Assembly: GCA_044346175.1 (NCBI GenBank)
Contig: JBIIZQ010000009.1
Coordinates: forward strand, 12,092 to 76,091
Length of the DNA stretch: 64,000 nt
Direction: 5' to 3'
DNA from: JBJTUH01 sp044346175
GTDB taxonomy: Bacteria; Cyanobacteriota; Vampirovibrionia; Vampirovibrionales; JAJTHC01
A program made the position numbers and the translations under genes. Shown in pieces: positions 1 through 7,813 of the stretch. Every line of letters starts with the position of its first letter. The first letter of the stretch is position 1. The notes below the pieces were generated by a model. It saw nothing but the letters and a program-made list of their open reading frames with translations. It was not told where the DNA came from and ran no database searches.

Positions 1-615
1 AAATTTACCATGGGTTTTACGGTAATTTAGAATGGCTTGTGCCATTTTTTCTCCTACCCCTGGTAAGCGTTGTAACATCTCGGAGGAGGCACTGTTGAGT
101 GGAATACTATGTAGTGCAGGTAGCGGTTTGGTTTGATAATGTGCTTTAGGAGATGCGTGTTTTTTTCCACGACGAGGCTTGGCGACTGAGGGTTTGCGAT
201 GGGTGCGTGTCTCAATCGCTTGGTTTTGGAGTGAAGCCTCTGTATTAAAGCCTGAGTTTAGCGGTAGTGCTTCCGTTTGGGTTTCAATGGCTTGGCGTAC
301 CGACATGGGTAAAAGGGCTTCTGATGCTTGAGATGAGAGTGGTTCAGGTGCGGGTAGCATTTGTAATGCTTGTAAACGTGCCGTTTCAGGGGTGCTGAAA
401 AAAGCATCCTTTGCAGTGATACATACCCAGCCTGCTGTGACAAATACCCATACCCAAGCCAACCCTCTCAGCAGGTGATACAGGGTCTGATGAGGGTGTT
501 GTATGAATCTTTGTACCATCCCAACAAACCCTGCCCATTGTCTTTTTAAGAGAGAGACGCTAGGCAGGGTGGTTGTGGTGGTATCGATACTTGAGGTCGC
601 ACGTCCTCCCATCAT
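1..615 (-). CDS. ComEA-like helix-hairpin-helix DNA-binding protein, C-terminus cut by window edge
   Basis: The reverse-strand frame is open from a tandem ATG ATG at 615-610 to the window edge, so the C-terminus is missing. The visible 205 residues hold a cytoplasmic N-terminus, one membrane segment at about residues 45-62 (rich in W, V and A), a Pro/Ser/Gln-rich linker, a basic patch, and then a helix-hairpin-helix with the core LPGVGEKMAQAILNYR. That core matches the ComEA family, where the HhH binds incoming double-stranded DNA at the outer face of the inner membrane during natural transformation. The linker is longer than in typical ComEA. It starts 9 bp after the leuA stop, so it may be co-transcribed with leuA. 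Family assignment rests on the HhH plus the membrane anchor; other HhH proteins remain possible. Confidence 0.75.
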   Translation of the reverse strand, partial: MMGGRATSSIDTTTTTLPSVSLLKRQWAGFVGMVQRFIQHPHQTLYHLLRGLAWVWVFVTAGWVCITAKDAFFSTPETARLQALQMLPAPEPLSSQASEALLPMSVRQAIETQTEALPLNSGFNTEASLQNQAIETRTHRKPSVAKPRRGKKHASPKAHYQTKPLPALHSIPLNSASSEMLQRLPGVGEKMAQAILNYRKTHGKF

Positions 616-624
616 CAGGAACCG

Positions 625-1842
625 TTAAGGTGCCACGGGCTGGCACGCTTCGGCTTCCCAGCGGGTGTGGAGTGCTTCGAGGTCGGTATGACTTACGCGC
701 TTTTGGGCATCGGCAAGTCGTTTAAATGCTTTGAAGAAACTATCCAAAGCTTCACCCTCTAACTGGATGCCCATCTCTGCCATTTTGGACTTTACTGCGG
801 CACGACCTGCACGAGGCCCGAGTGGTAACCGAGAATGAATCTGCCCGACACGCTCAGGACGCAAAATCTCGTAGGTTTCTCGACCTTTCAGGAAACCATC
901 TTGATGAATCCCCGACACATGGGCAAAGGCATTTTCACCCACAATGGCTTTATTAGGTTGTACGGCAATCCCTGTAAGTTGGGCAATGAGCTGACTTGTC
1001 TCATAGAGATGTTCGGGGGTAATGCCCGTATAGAGTCCATTAAAATAAGCTTGTCGTACTTCTAAAGCCATGACGAGTTCTTCAAGTGCAGCATTTCCAG
1101 CCCGTTCGCCTAAGCCATTGATGGTACATTCAAGTTGTCTAGCCCCATTCATGGCACCCATCAGTGAATTACCTACAGCAAGCCCTAGGTCGTTATGGCA
1201 ATGTACAGAGATAATGGCTTTGTCAATGTTGCGTACGTTTGTTTTGATACCCGCAATTAAACGTCCAAACTCTTCAGGCATCATGTAGCCTACGGTATCA
1301 GGGATGTTCACAGTCGTAGCACCAGCCTCAATCACCGCCTCTAGTACGGCGTATAAGTAAGCAGGTTCTGTACGACCTGCATCCTCTGCTGAAAACTCAA
1401 CGTCTGCACAAAGGTTTCGTGCATAAGCAACGTGTTCCTTTGCGATGGTGAGAATTTCTTCTCGGCTCTTTTTAAATTTGGCTTGGATATGAATATCACT
1501 TGTCGCAATAAAAGTATGGATACGAGGGTTAGCATTGCCTTTGATGGCATCCCAAGCGGTGGCAATATCCGCCTTAATGGCACGGGATAACGCACAAATA
1601 CTAGGCCCTTGAACCGTATTGGCAATCAGTTGCACGGATTCAAAATCTTCTGGGCTTGAAAAAGGAAACCCTGCTTCAATCACGTCCACCCCGAGCTTGG
1701 CAAGCTGTTGTGCAACCTGAAGCTTTTCGAGTTTTGTAAAACCTACACCCGCTGATTGCTCACCATCACGGAGGGTCGTATCAAAAATCTTTACTTGCTG
1801 CATAGGATTCACAGAGGGCGTAACGTGAGACTCGGTTTGCAT
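625..1842 (-). CDS. leuA: 2-isopropylmalate synthase lacking the C-terminal regulatory domain
   Basis: Condenses acetyl-CoA with 2-oxoisovalerate, the first committed step of leucine synthesis. The TIM-barrel signature FDTTLRDGEQSAG lies near residue 20, the metal site HCHNDLG near 220, and SGIHQDG near 315. The protein is 405 residues, while the usual bacterial LeuA is about 510-540 and ends in a LeuA-dimer allosteric domain that senses leucine. Here the protein stops shortly after the linker segment, and the usual GKHSGR-like motif is GPRAGR. Related synthases (citramalate, homocitrate) are possible, but the N-terminal half is closest to LeuA. Probable consequence, by inference: leucine feedback is lost or is supplied elsewhere. 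ComEA follows 9 bp downstream. Confidence 0.85.
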   Translation of the reverse strand: MQTESHVTPSVNPMQQVKIFDTTLRDGEQSAGVGFTKLEKLQVAQQLAKLGVDVIEAGFPFSSPEDFESVQLIANTVQGPSICALSRAIKADIATAWDAIKGNANPRIHTFIATSDIHIQAKFKKSREEILTIAKEHVAYARNLCADVEFSAEDAGRTEPAYLYAVLEAVIEAGATTVNIPDTVGYMMPEEFGRLIAGIKTNVRNIDKAIISVHCHNDLGLAVGNSLMGAMNGARQLECTINGLGERAGNAALEELVMALEVRQAYFNGLYTGITPEHLYETSQLIAQLTGIAVQPNKAIVGENAFAHVSGIHQDGFLKGRETYEILRPERVGQIHSRLPLGPRAGRAAVKSKMAEMGIQLEGEALDSFFKAFKRLADAQKRVSHTDLEALHTRWEAEACQPVAP

Positions 1843-2409
1843 AACGAGAGCATTCCAAACTAGGGTTTAACCAAAAAATAATGAAACAAAACAACAGACA
1901 TCACAGTGCTGAACTAAACTTTTAGGTTGAATAAAGCACATTACCCCTAAAAAAGTGTTTCTTTTTTTGAAAAGGATAGTTCCCTTTAGTATAACAAATA
2001 GCGTGCCTTTTTTCGACCCATTCTTATTTTCATGAGCGTGCGTATTTGCTCCCCCTCTTCCTGACCCTCTCTCACGCTTTCACGCTGTCACGCTTTCACC
2101 CTGCAAGGAGTTGCAGGGTTTTACTTGTGGATACCGACACGTCAGTATGACGGAGCTTACCGCTACTGTACTTTTAATCATTCACATAATCATTCACAAT
2201 CAACACGCTCTCGGCAGTGGTTACCTTTCTGGTGTGTTTCGCACATACTAATGAAGAAGACTCGCCATGGAGGGTTACATACAGAACAATGTATGGTTCA
2301 ACAGCATTTTTCTGGCTCTTCAATAAAAGGTAAGTCATCACTAGAAGCTTTTTGTTTGCTGTGACACTCACGAATCCTCGTTTTGTTTTCACCAAAGAAC
2401 GTACAACCC
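1843..2409. other. Intergenic region with short tandem repeats and a hairpin
   Basis: No convincing gene; the short open frames on both strands here have no recognisable content. At about 2070-2098 there is a short imperfect repetition of CACGCTTTCACGCT. It is followed by a hairpin at 2099-2118 (CCCTGCAA, loop GGAG, TTGCAGGG) and TTTT at 2119-2122. This has rho-independent terminator shape on the plus strand, although no plus-strand gene lies just upstream. Confidence 0.45.
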
Positions 2410-3234
2410 ATGAATACCCCTCTGATGGATGCCCCCCCTCTATACGGTCAGTCACCTTCCCTGCGTCATGTCCTTACTTTTGGAACGTTCCCCATGGCGG
2501 CTCGTTTGTGGCATGAGGAATGGGGTGGTTTTGCCATGAAGCTCTTGTCATTTTCTGCACAGCCACTCACGTTCTATTGGACGTTTTCTCTCGGACTCCG
2601 TCCGTATTTGGAAACCGTCCACGGACTACCTTACTGGGATTTTTTATTCCCTGCATTGGTCGCCAATAGCATTTGGAATGAAGCGTTTGCCCAAGGTGCT
2701 TGGGGGATGTGGTTGGATAAGTGGCATCAAGGTTTGGTGAACGAGTATCGTATTAAACCCATCCATCAAGTATGGCTTCTCCTGGGAGACCTTCTGGGTG
2801 GTAGTTCTCTTGCCTTGGTTAAGGGACTCTTCATATTCTTTTTACTGCTCGGGCTTTCTCATTCTCAGTGGCACGGGTGGGACAGTGTCCTTAAGTGGTT
2901 GTGTTTTGTCATTCCAGGGGCTTTGCTATTTAATACTTTTGGGATGATAGCAGGACTCCTCTCTCCCAAGCCTGACCAAATTAGTCGTTTATTGACACTT
3001 GTCATTACGCCCATTCTGTACTTGGGTGGTTTGTTTTTTCCTGTTGAAAATTATCCTCCTGTCCTTGCACGGATTTTTCAGTGGCTTCCTTCCACTTGGC
3101 TGTTTAGTCATTTGCGTCAAGGGTATGCTGAAACCCATACTTTAAGTGGGTGGGAATACGCCATTCCTTGGCTTGTTGTGGCGTTGGTGTGGGCGTGGGG
3201 TGTAAGACTTTACCATAAAGTGTGTAGTCAATAG
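2410..3234 (+). CDS. ABC-2 family transporter permease
   Basis: Inner-membrane permease subunit of an ABC-2 type exporter (NodJ/polysaccharide or drug exporter class). About six hydrophobic segments are visible. The family's C-terminal signature is present as LYLGGLFFPVENYPPVL near residue 200, matching the usual 'YLSGVFFPV..LP' motif, followed by a last membrane helix. Length (about 275 residues) is normal. The ATG at 2410 was chosen; a TTG at 2383 in the same frame is possible. No ATPase partner is adjacent, so it presumably pairs with a subunit encoded elsewhere, and the substrate cannot be told. mutY follows on the same strand after about 100 bp. Confidence 0.75.
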   Translation: MNTPLMDAPPLYGQSPSLRHVLTFGTFPMAARLWHEEWGGFAMKLLSFSAQPLTFYWTFSLGLRPYLETVHGLPYWDFLFPALVANSIWNEAFAQGAWGMWLDKWHQGLVNEYRIKPIHQVWLLLGDLLGGSSLALVKGLFIFFLLLGLSHSQWHGWDSVLKWLCFVIPGALLFNTFGMIAGLLSPKPDQISRLLTLVITPILYLGGLFFPVENYPPVLARIFQWLPSTWLFSHLRQGYAETHTLSGWEYAIPWLVVALVWAWGVRLYHKVCSQ

Positions 3235-3339
3235 GCTTTGTTATGAGTATTTTAGGGGGTGTTCTCCTTACTCAAGCCACCCTAGATGTTTCTCTGGATG
3301 TTTCTCTTTTTTGTTCTATTTAGTTTTATGAGAATCCTC

Positions 3340-4479
3340 ATGACTCCTGCCCCTTTTGAAACCATCGCACATGCCCTTGAAGCTTGGTTTCCGCAAATAG
3401 CACGTACGATGCCTTGGCGGTATCATCCTCTTACGGGTGAGCGTGTGAAAGACGCTTACGCACTTTGGGTCTCTGAAATCATGCTCCAACAAACCCAAGT
3501 CAAAACAGTCTTAGCGTATTACCCTCGATTTTTGAAACGTTTCCCTAGTGTCAAAGCACTTGCAGAAGCACATTTAGATGATGTGCTACACGTATGGCAA
3601 GGGTTAGGCTACTACCGACGTGCCAGACTCATGCACCAAGCCGCTGAACACATTATGCGTGTACATCAAGGGGTGTTTCCCACCACGTTTGAAGCCATAC
3701 TGGCACTGCCCGGTGTTGGGCGTTCCACAGCGGGTGCCATTACGAGTTTTGCCACAGGAGACCCCCACCCTATCTTAGATGGTAATGTACAACGTGTGCT
3801 GAGTCGTGTGTTTGACATCACAGAGGACGTGCAAACGCCCGCCACACTCAAACATCTTTGGACATTATCTACCGAGCTTGTCACGCTTGCACATGACCCA
3901 TGGACACTCAATCAAGCCCTCATGGAATTGGGAGCCACTGTCTGCATTCCTCAAGACACGCCCCACTGCTTGTTGTGTACGCTTCAAACCCATTGCCAAG
4001 CCCATGAAGCGGGTACAGTTGCTTCACGTCCCGTAAAGGTGCGTAAAAAAGCGCCTGTGCCTCATAAACATGTGGCGGTGGCACTGATTCAGCATCCCTC
4101 TAAACCTGTGGGGACATTTTACTATCAACAACGTGCGACAGAAGGATTTTTAGGTGGCATGTGGGAACTGCCGGGAGGCAAGCTTGAGGCCAATGAAACC
4201 CCAGAAGAAGCTTGTGTGCGAGAGGTTTTGGAAGAAACAGGTCTTTATGTCACGGTCATGGCGACCCTTCCGAAAGTCCTTCACGTGTATACGCATTTTA
4301 AGGTTTCATTGTACGGTATGGTCTGTGAGATGGTGCCTGATATGCCTGAAAACACGCTTGTACTCCCTCAGCTTTCAGGGCAGTGGTTGACCCAAGACGC
4401 ATTAACGCAGTTGGCGGTACCAACAGGTACCCTGAAAGTCCTACAGGCATACGAAAAAACCATGGTTCCGTCTTCATAA
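3340..4479 (+). CDS. mutY: Adenine DNA glycosylase MutY
   Basis: Removes adenine mispaired with 8-oxoguanine. The order is the HhH-GPD glycosylase domain, an iron-sulphur cluster loop, then a C-terminal NUDIX-like recognition domain. SEIMLQQTQV carries the catalytic Glu, LPGVGRSTAG is the HhH, and ILDGNVQRVLSR carries the catalytic Asp. The cluster cysteines are spaced C-X7-C-X2-C-X5-C, one residue longer in the first gap than the common C-X6-C. The NUDIX part has GGMWELPGGKLE and REVLEETG. The frame opens earlier (ATG at 3286 and 3328), but those codons encode a Phe/Leu-rich stretch outside the family, so the ATG at 3340 is preferred. Confidence 0.93.
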   Translation: MTPAPFETIAHALEAWFPQIARTMPWRYHPLTGERVKDAYALWVSEIMLQQTQVKTVLAYYPRFLKRFPSVKALAEAHLDDVLHVWQGLGYYRRARLMHQAAEHIMRVHQGVFPTTFEAILALPGVGRSTAGAITSFATGDPHPILDGNVQRVLSRVFDITEDVQTPATLKHLWTLSTELVTLAHDPWTLNQALMELGATVCIPQDTPHCLLCTLQTHCQAHEAGTVASRPVKVRKKAPVPHKHVAVALIQHPSKPVGTFYYQQRATEGFLGGMWELPGGKLEANETPEEACVREVLEETGLYVTVMATLPKVLHVYTHFKVSLYGMVCEMVPDMPENTLVLPQLSGQWLTQDALTQLAVPTGTLKVLQAYEKTMVPSS

Positions 4480-4503
4480 ACGGTTCAAAATATCCGAAGG
4501 AGA

Positions 4504-5016
4504 GTGATAATAGCTCCCTTTATCGTGCTGTCTTTTTCTGACTGTATCCCTCTGATGGTTAAAGCAGGATGCCTCTCGCTTCTTATGACTCATGACCTTG
4601 TTTTGAAAAGCTTCTTTAACGCCCTTATGGATAATGCCTTTGATATGGCATGGAAGCAATTTAGTAAAAAGAGCCAAACCCTTTTTCTGGAGTGGACACT
4701 CAAAGACCTCTTTGAGCGTCATAAAGAAGCCTGTGAGTTTGCTGAACTTACCACCAAGGAAGTTAACCTACTCCTTGAGATGAATGACTTTAATACAACC
4801 AAGCATTTTTGGAAGAAGTTTTACTTTTCGTGTAATGTCTTTGAAATATTCCGTTTTGGCACTTTCAACCAAGGTGCTATTCAAGGGAGTGAGGCCACTG
4901 TACTGATTGACCTCTTATTCCCTGATGGACGTACCGCCCAAATCCCCTTTAAAATGGTGAACGAGTCAGGGGGATGGAAGGTGGGGTATGTCGAATCAGG
5001 TTTCCCATTTGAGTAG
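4504..5016 (+). CDS. Hypothetical protein
   Basis: Not recognised. The 170-residue frame opens at a GTG directly behind AAGGAG (4497-4502), which is too close for ideal initiation; in-frame ATGs at 4555 and 4585 are alternatives. The body is mixed alpha/beta: an acidic/aromatic helix region (WKQFSKKSQTLFLEW), then beta-like stretches ending in GGWKVGYVESGFPFE. That pattern resembles NTF2/DUF4878-like small domains, where a final 'GGWKV' strand is common, but this is only a resemblance. It follows mutY by 24 bp on the same strand, and a hairpin terminator lies about 70 bp downstream. Confidence 0.5.
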   Translation: MIIAPFIVLSFSDCIPLMVKAGCLSLLMTHDLVLKSFFNALMDNAFDMAWKQFSKKSQTLFLEWTLKDLFERHKEACEFAELTTKEVNLLLEMNDFNTTKHFWKKFYFSCNVFEIFRFGTFNQGAIQGSEATVLIDLLFPDGRTAQIPFKMVNESGGWKVGYVESGFPFE

Positions 5017-5087
5017 CACCCACTTACCTGTGTCGTTTACTGCATGGTCATACTCATTTCTTTGTGACTTTACAAGCATTGCTTTGA

Positions 5088-5110
5088 ATCCTAGGGGCTA
5101 GGATATTATT
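5088..5110 (+). terminator. Rho-independent-type terminator after the mutY unit
   Basis: Perfect 7-bp stem ATCCTAG (5088-5094), GGG loop, CTAGGAT (5098-5104), followed by ATTATTTT. It sits 70 bp after the hypothetical gene and before the oppositely oriented HEPN gene, so it separates the two convergent units. Confidence 0.55.
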
Positions 5111-5179
5111 TTAAGAACTCAATGATAAAAGCCAATTTTATGTATTTCAATGAACCGTTCAAGCAAATATCTATGTTAT

Positions 5180-5716
5180 CTATTTTATATATTCAACTAT
5201 CTTGAGGATTGTATCTTTTAAACTTTCAAGCTTTTCAAGTGTAATACTCTCAATACTCTCTTGATTGCCGTGTGCAATAGCATTTCTAGGTTCTACAAAT
5301 AAGCACTTATAATCTCGAATAAGCTTACTGAAGGCTTCTTTTGACTCAGGTTTTTGTATGCTCAAAAGCACCTCAAGTGCTTCTAAATTTTCGGAAAATT
5401 TGCCAGATGGACTCAATGGCCCTGGGTTTTTATACCAATTCACTAATCGTTGTACTGAAATGTATCGAGCATTCGCTAAGTCCTCTTTTATGTTTTTAAA
5501 GACAGAAGCAAGCCTCTTATTAAGAATAAAATTTTCATCATCACTCTTGAAATTTGAAACGTAATCGTGAATAAACTGCTCAAAATATCCGCAAAGTAAT
5601 ACAAACATACCGCTAAGAAAATTTACCTCTTTTTCTTCATTATCAAGAGGCAAACAATGCTGGACGATACCAAAAATGGTATCAATGTGGGTCGTAATCC
5701 TTTCAAAATGAGACAT
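5180..5716 (-). CDS. HEPN-domain protein, probable RNase toxin partner of DUF262
   Basis: An all-helical protein of 178 residues. Near the end it has the HEPN signature R-X4-H: R144 and H149 in PRNAIAHG. HEPN proteins (here closest in style to the MAE_28990/RiboL-PSP group) are commonly metal-independent RNases used as toxins or abortive-infection effectors. The start ATG at 5716 lies 2 bp after the DUF262 stop, so the two genes are almost certainly translated from one message. The region is clearly more AT-rich than mutY or thiL on either side, which suggests recent acquisition. RNase activity is inferred from the motif. Confidence 0.75.
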   Translation of the reverse strand: MSHFERITTHIDTIFGIVQHCLPLDNEEKEVNFLSGMFVLLCGYFEQFIHDYVSNFKSDDENFILNKRLASVFKNIKEDLANARYISVQRLVNWYKNPGPLSPSGKFSENLEALEVLLSIQKPESKEAFSKLIRDYKCLFVEPRNAIAHGNQESIESITLEKLESLKDTILKIVEYIK

Positions 5717-5718
5717 TA

Positions 5719-6840
5719 TCAGTACTTTGCAGCGTATACCTGTTTGCCACGTTGAATACTCCTGAAAGCTAAGTCATAAGAACTCAGAGTACTTGCCTCT
5801 AAAGGTTCATTCCAGTAGCCTTTTATACAATTTTCGATCTGTTCTACTGTAAGGGGTTCGTGATGCTCAGATAGATACCGCCCTAAACCAATCGCTAATA
5901 CAGAGTAATTTGCAATAGTAACTTTACCCTTAAACCTTTTGGTAGAAGGGTCATACTTTCTTAAACACTTACCAGAAGTACCATCAACAGCCATCAACAG
6001 AGAGAACGTTCTTTCAAAAATTTCACGTTCTTTTTCGTAATCAAGAATAAGTAATGAGTTTCCAGAAGTACATTTACCAAGCACAAAATCATCAAAAAGA
6101 CTGTTCAAGGAGCCATACTTTTTTACAGTCTCTTCTGTCATATTTTTCAATGCAAAGAATCGAACGACAAATTCCGTATCTGTTTCATCTTGAGTTTGCC
6201 CTTCTGAGATATTCACCAGCTCTGTAAAGTGTTCATTTCTTTTAAGTTCTTGAAAGAACTTAAGTAGTGTAGGGTTTTCTTTATCAAGAAGGGCGTTCCG
6301 AATTTCTTGATTGGTGAGTCTTTGACCGCTACGATTCAATCTGATAAATAGCTCATACTTAGCATCAGGTGAACTCTCTGCCTTAATAGAGCTAAGATAA
6401 AATTTCTCTTTTTTAAATAATCTTATGGTGGGTAAATCTATATCATCAATGGTTTTACCTGACAGAAACGACATCTTTTCAAGTCCTACTAGCCTAAGCT
6501 TCTTTTCAAGTTCTCCATCTGCTTTTTTTAGAACACCGACGAACTGAAGTATTGTAGATAATCTTTGCAAACCGTCTACAACAGCCCATTTATTTGTCTC
6601 TTTATCCTCTTCAACAAAAATTGTTGGAATAGGCAAACCTAGTAATATTGATTCAATAAGTGCTGACTTCTCTTCATCTGACCAGCGAAATAATCTTTGG
6701 TATTCGGGTCTCAATATCAGTTCTTCATCTCTGTATAAGTTAATAATTTCACCTATAGACATAGGATAGGAGTCTGTTCTAACTTCTTTACGATAAGTTT
6801 GAAGCTGTTCGTATATACTCATCATATCTTTTAAATTCAA
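5719..6840 (-). CDS. DUF262 (GmrS-N / ParB-nuclease-like) protein
   Basis: 373 residues. The N-terminal DUF262 domain shows the family landmark RPEYQR near residues 44-49 and the DGLQRL core at residues 89-94 (the usual form is DGQQRL). DUF262 is the nucleotide-hydrolysing N-domain of GmrSD-type modification-dependent restriction enzymes and of many uncharacterised defence proteins. Here there is no C-terminal DUF1524 HNH nuclease; the rest is helical, and the effector role appears to have passed to the HEPN gene 2 bp downstream. No restriction or methylase gene is adjacent. The AT-rich composition differs from the neighbours. Confidence 0.8.
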   Translation of the reverse strand: MNLKDMMSIYEQLQTYRKEVRTDSYPMSIGEIINLYRDEELILRPEYQRLFRWSDEEKSALIESILLGLPIPTIFVEEDKETNKWAVVDGLQRLSTILQFVGVLKKADGELEKKLRLVGLEKMSFLSGKTIDDIDLPTIRLFKKEKFYLSSIKAESSPDAKYELFIRLNRSGQRLTNQEIRNALLDKENPTLLKFFQELKRNEHFTELVNISEGQTQDETDTEFVVRFFALKNMTEETVKKYGSLNSLFDDFVLGKCTSGNSLLILDYEKEREIFERTFSLLMAVDGTSGKCLRKYDPSTKRFKGKVTIANYSVLAIGLGRYLSEHHEPLTVEQIENCIKGYWNEPLEASTLSSYDLAFRSIQRGKQVYAAKY

Positions 6841-7135
6841 ACCCTTACTTTATCTAAGCTAATCAAGGTTACACCGATGTATGGTATCACTCATGATAGT
6901 CCAAAGCAAGGAACCTTGAGAAAATCGATACTGTTATAAGAGGCTCTCATTGCCACATGATATATCCAGCGAACATGCAACCTATTTAAACCCTCTCTTA
7001 TACTAAAGAAAGATGGTCTTCATCATGCCACGTGTTACGTGTGGCACATCGAGGTTCATACTTGTATCAAAGTGCATGCTCACCTTACGCCATCAAGTAC
7101 GCTTCAAAACACCCAAGAAAGGGATACCTACTCAC

Positions 7136-7765
7136 ATGATGTTTGCTTCTAAAAACCCTTCCCAAAAACCGCCGCTTCCTGGTCAAGCCCAACAAACCCC
7201 TACGACTTCTCAACCACAACGTCCCCCCTTACCTTCGTCACCTACAGTGCATCATACGCCACCTCCCTTAGTGCGTCCTCCTGTACCTAAGCGTGGGACT
7301 GATACCCCCTCTGATACCGCTATTCTCCAAGAAGCCCTTCCCCTCATTAAACGCTTTGAGGGGTGTCGTTTAGAGGCTTATCTGTGTCCTGCTGGGGTAC
7401 CCACCATTGGATGGGGGAGTACAAAACGTTTTGGGAAACCCGTGGTGATGGGGAGTCGTATCACTCAAAAAGAAGCCGATGACCTCTTGGTTGCACAAAC
7501 CACAGGGTTTCTCCAAGGATTAAAACCCCTTATTACCGTGCCTCTCAGTGCAAAACAATATGCTGCATTGCTTAGCTTCACCTACAATGTTGGTTTAGGT
7601 GCCTTTACAAGTGCCACGATGAGGCAACATATCCAAGGCGGAAAATACTTGGAAGCAGCTCAACAGTTTGACCGTTGGATATTTGCAAATGGTAAAGTAC
7701 TTCAAGGGCTTGTCAAACGTCGACAAGCCGAAAAAGCCTTGTTTTTGGCTGGGACACCCTCATAA
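7136..7765 (+). CDS. GH24 phage-type lysozyme with Pro-rich N-terminal extension
   Basis: Peptidoglycan muramidase. The GH24 domain fills the C-terminal two thirds: catalytic Glu in LIKRFEG, then CPAGVPTIGWGST, where Cys stands in the Asp place of the classical Glu-Asp-Thr triad, as in several phage endolysins of the E-C-T kind. YNVGLGAFTSATM and the GLVKRR(Q)AE end are typical. About 65 residues rich in Pro, Thr and Gln precede the domain. The frame is open from 7013, but the tandem ATG ATG at 7136 behind AAGAAAGGG is preferred because this start style recurs across the window. No signal peptide is obvious. No other phage genes lie around it, so it may be a domesticated autolysin. Confidence 0.85.
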   Translation: MMFASKNPSQKPPLPGQAQQTPTTSQPQRPPLPSSPTVHHTPPPLVRPPVPKRGTDTPSDTAILQEALPLIKRFEGCRLEAYLCPAGVPTIGWGSTKRFGKPVVMGSRITQKEADDLLVAQTTGFLQGLKPLITVPLSAKQYAALLSFTYNVGLGAFTSATMRQHIQGGKYLEAAQQFDRWIFANGKVLQGLVKRRQAEKALFLAGTPS

Positions 7766-7790
7766 ACGATTGAATGGGTGAGGGTGCCAA

Positions 7791-7813
7791 TGCCTAACGA
7801 GCCTCGTTTAGGC
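7791..7813. terminator. Hairpin between convergent lysozyme and thiL
   Basis: GCCTAACGAG and CTCGTTTAGGC form a stem with one bulge, overlapping the last codons of thiL. It probably ends transcription from at least one side. No strong T run is present, so confidence is low. Confidence 0.3.

Noticed and set aside
2125..2455. Short frames on both strands before the ABC-2 gene
   Set aside because: No ribosome site, odd composition and overlap with the permease start; treated as non-coding.
7136..7765. Prophage signalled by the lysozyme
   Set aside because: No holin, capsid, terminase or integrase around it; a lone lysozyme between housekeeping genes.
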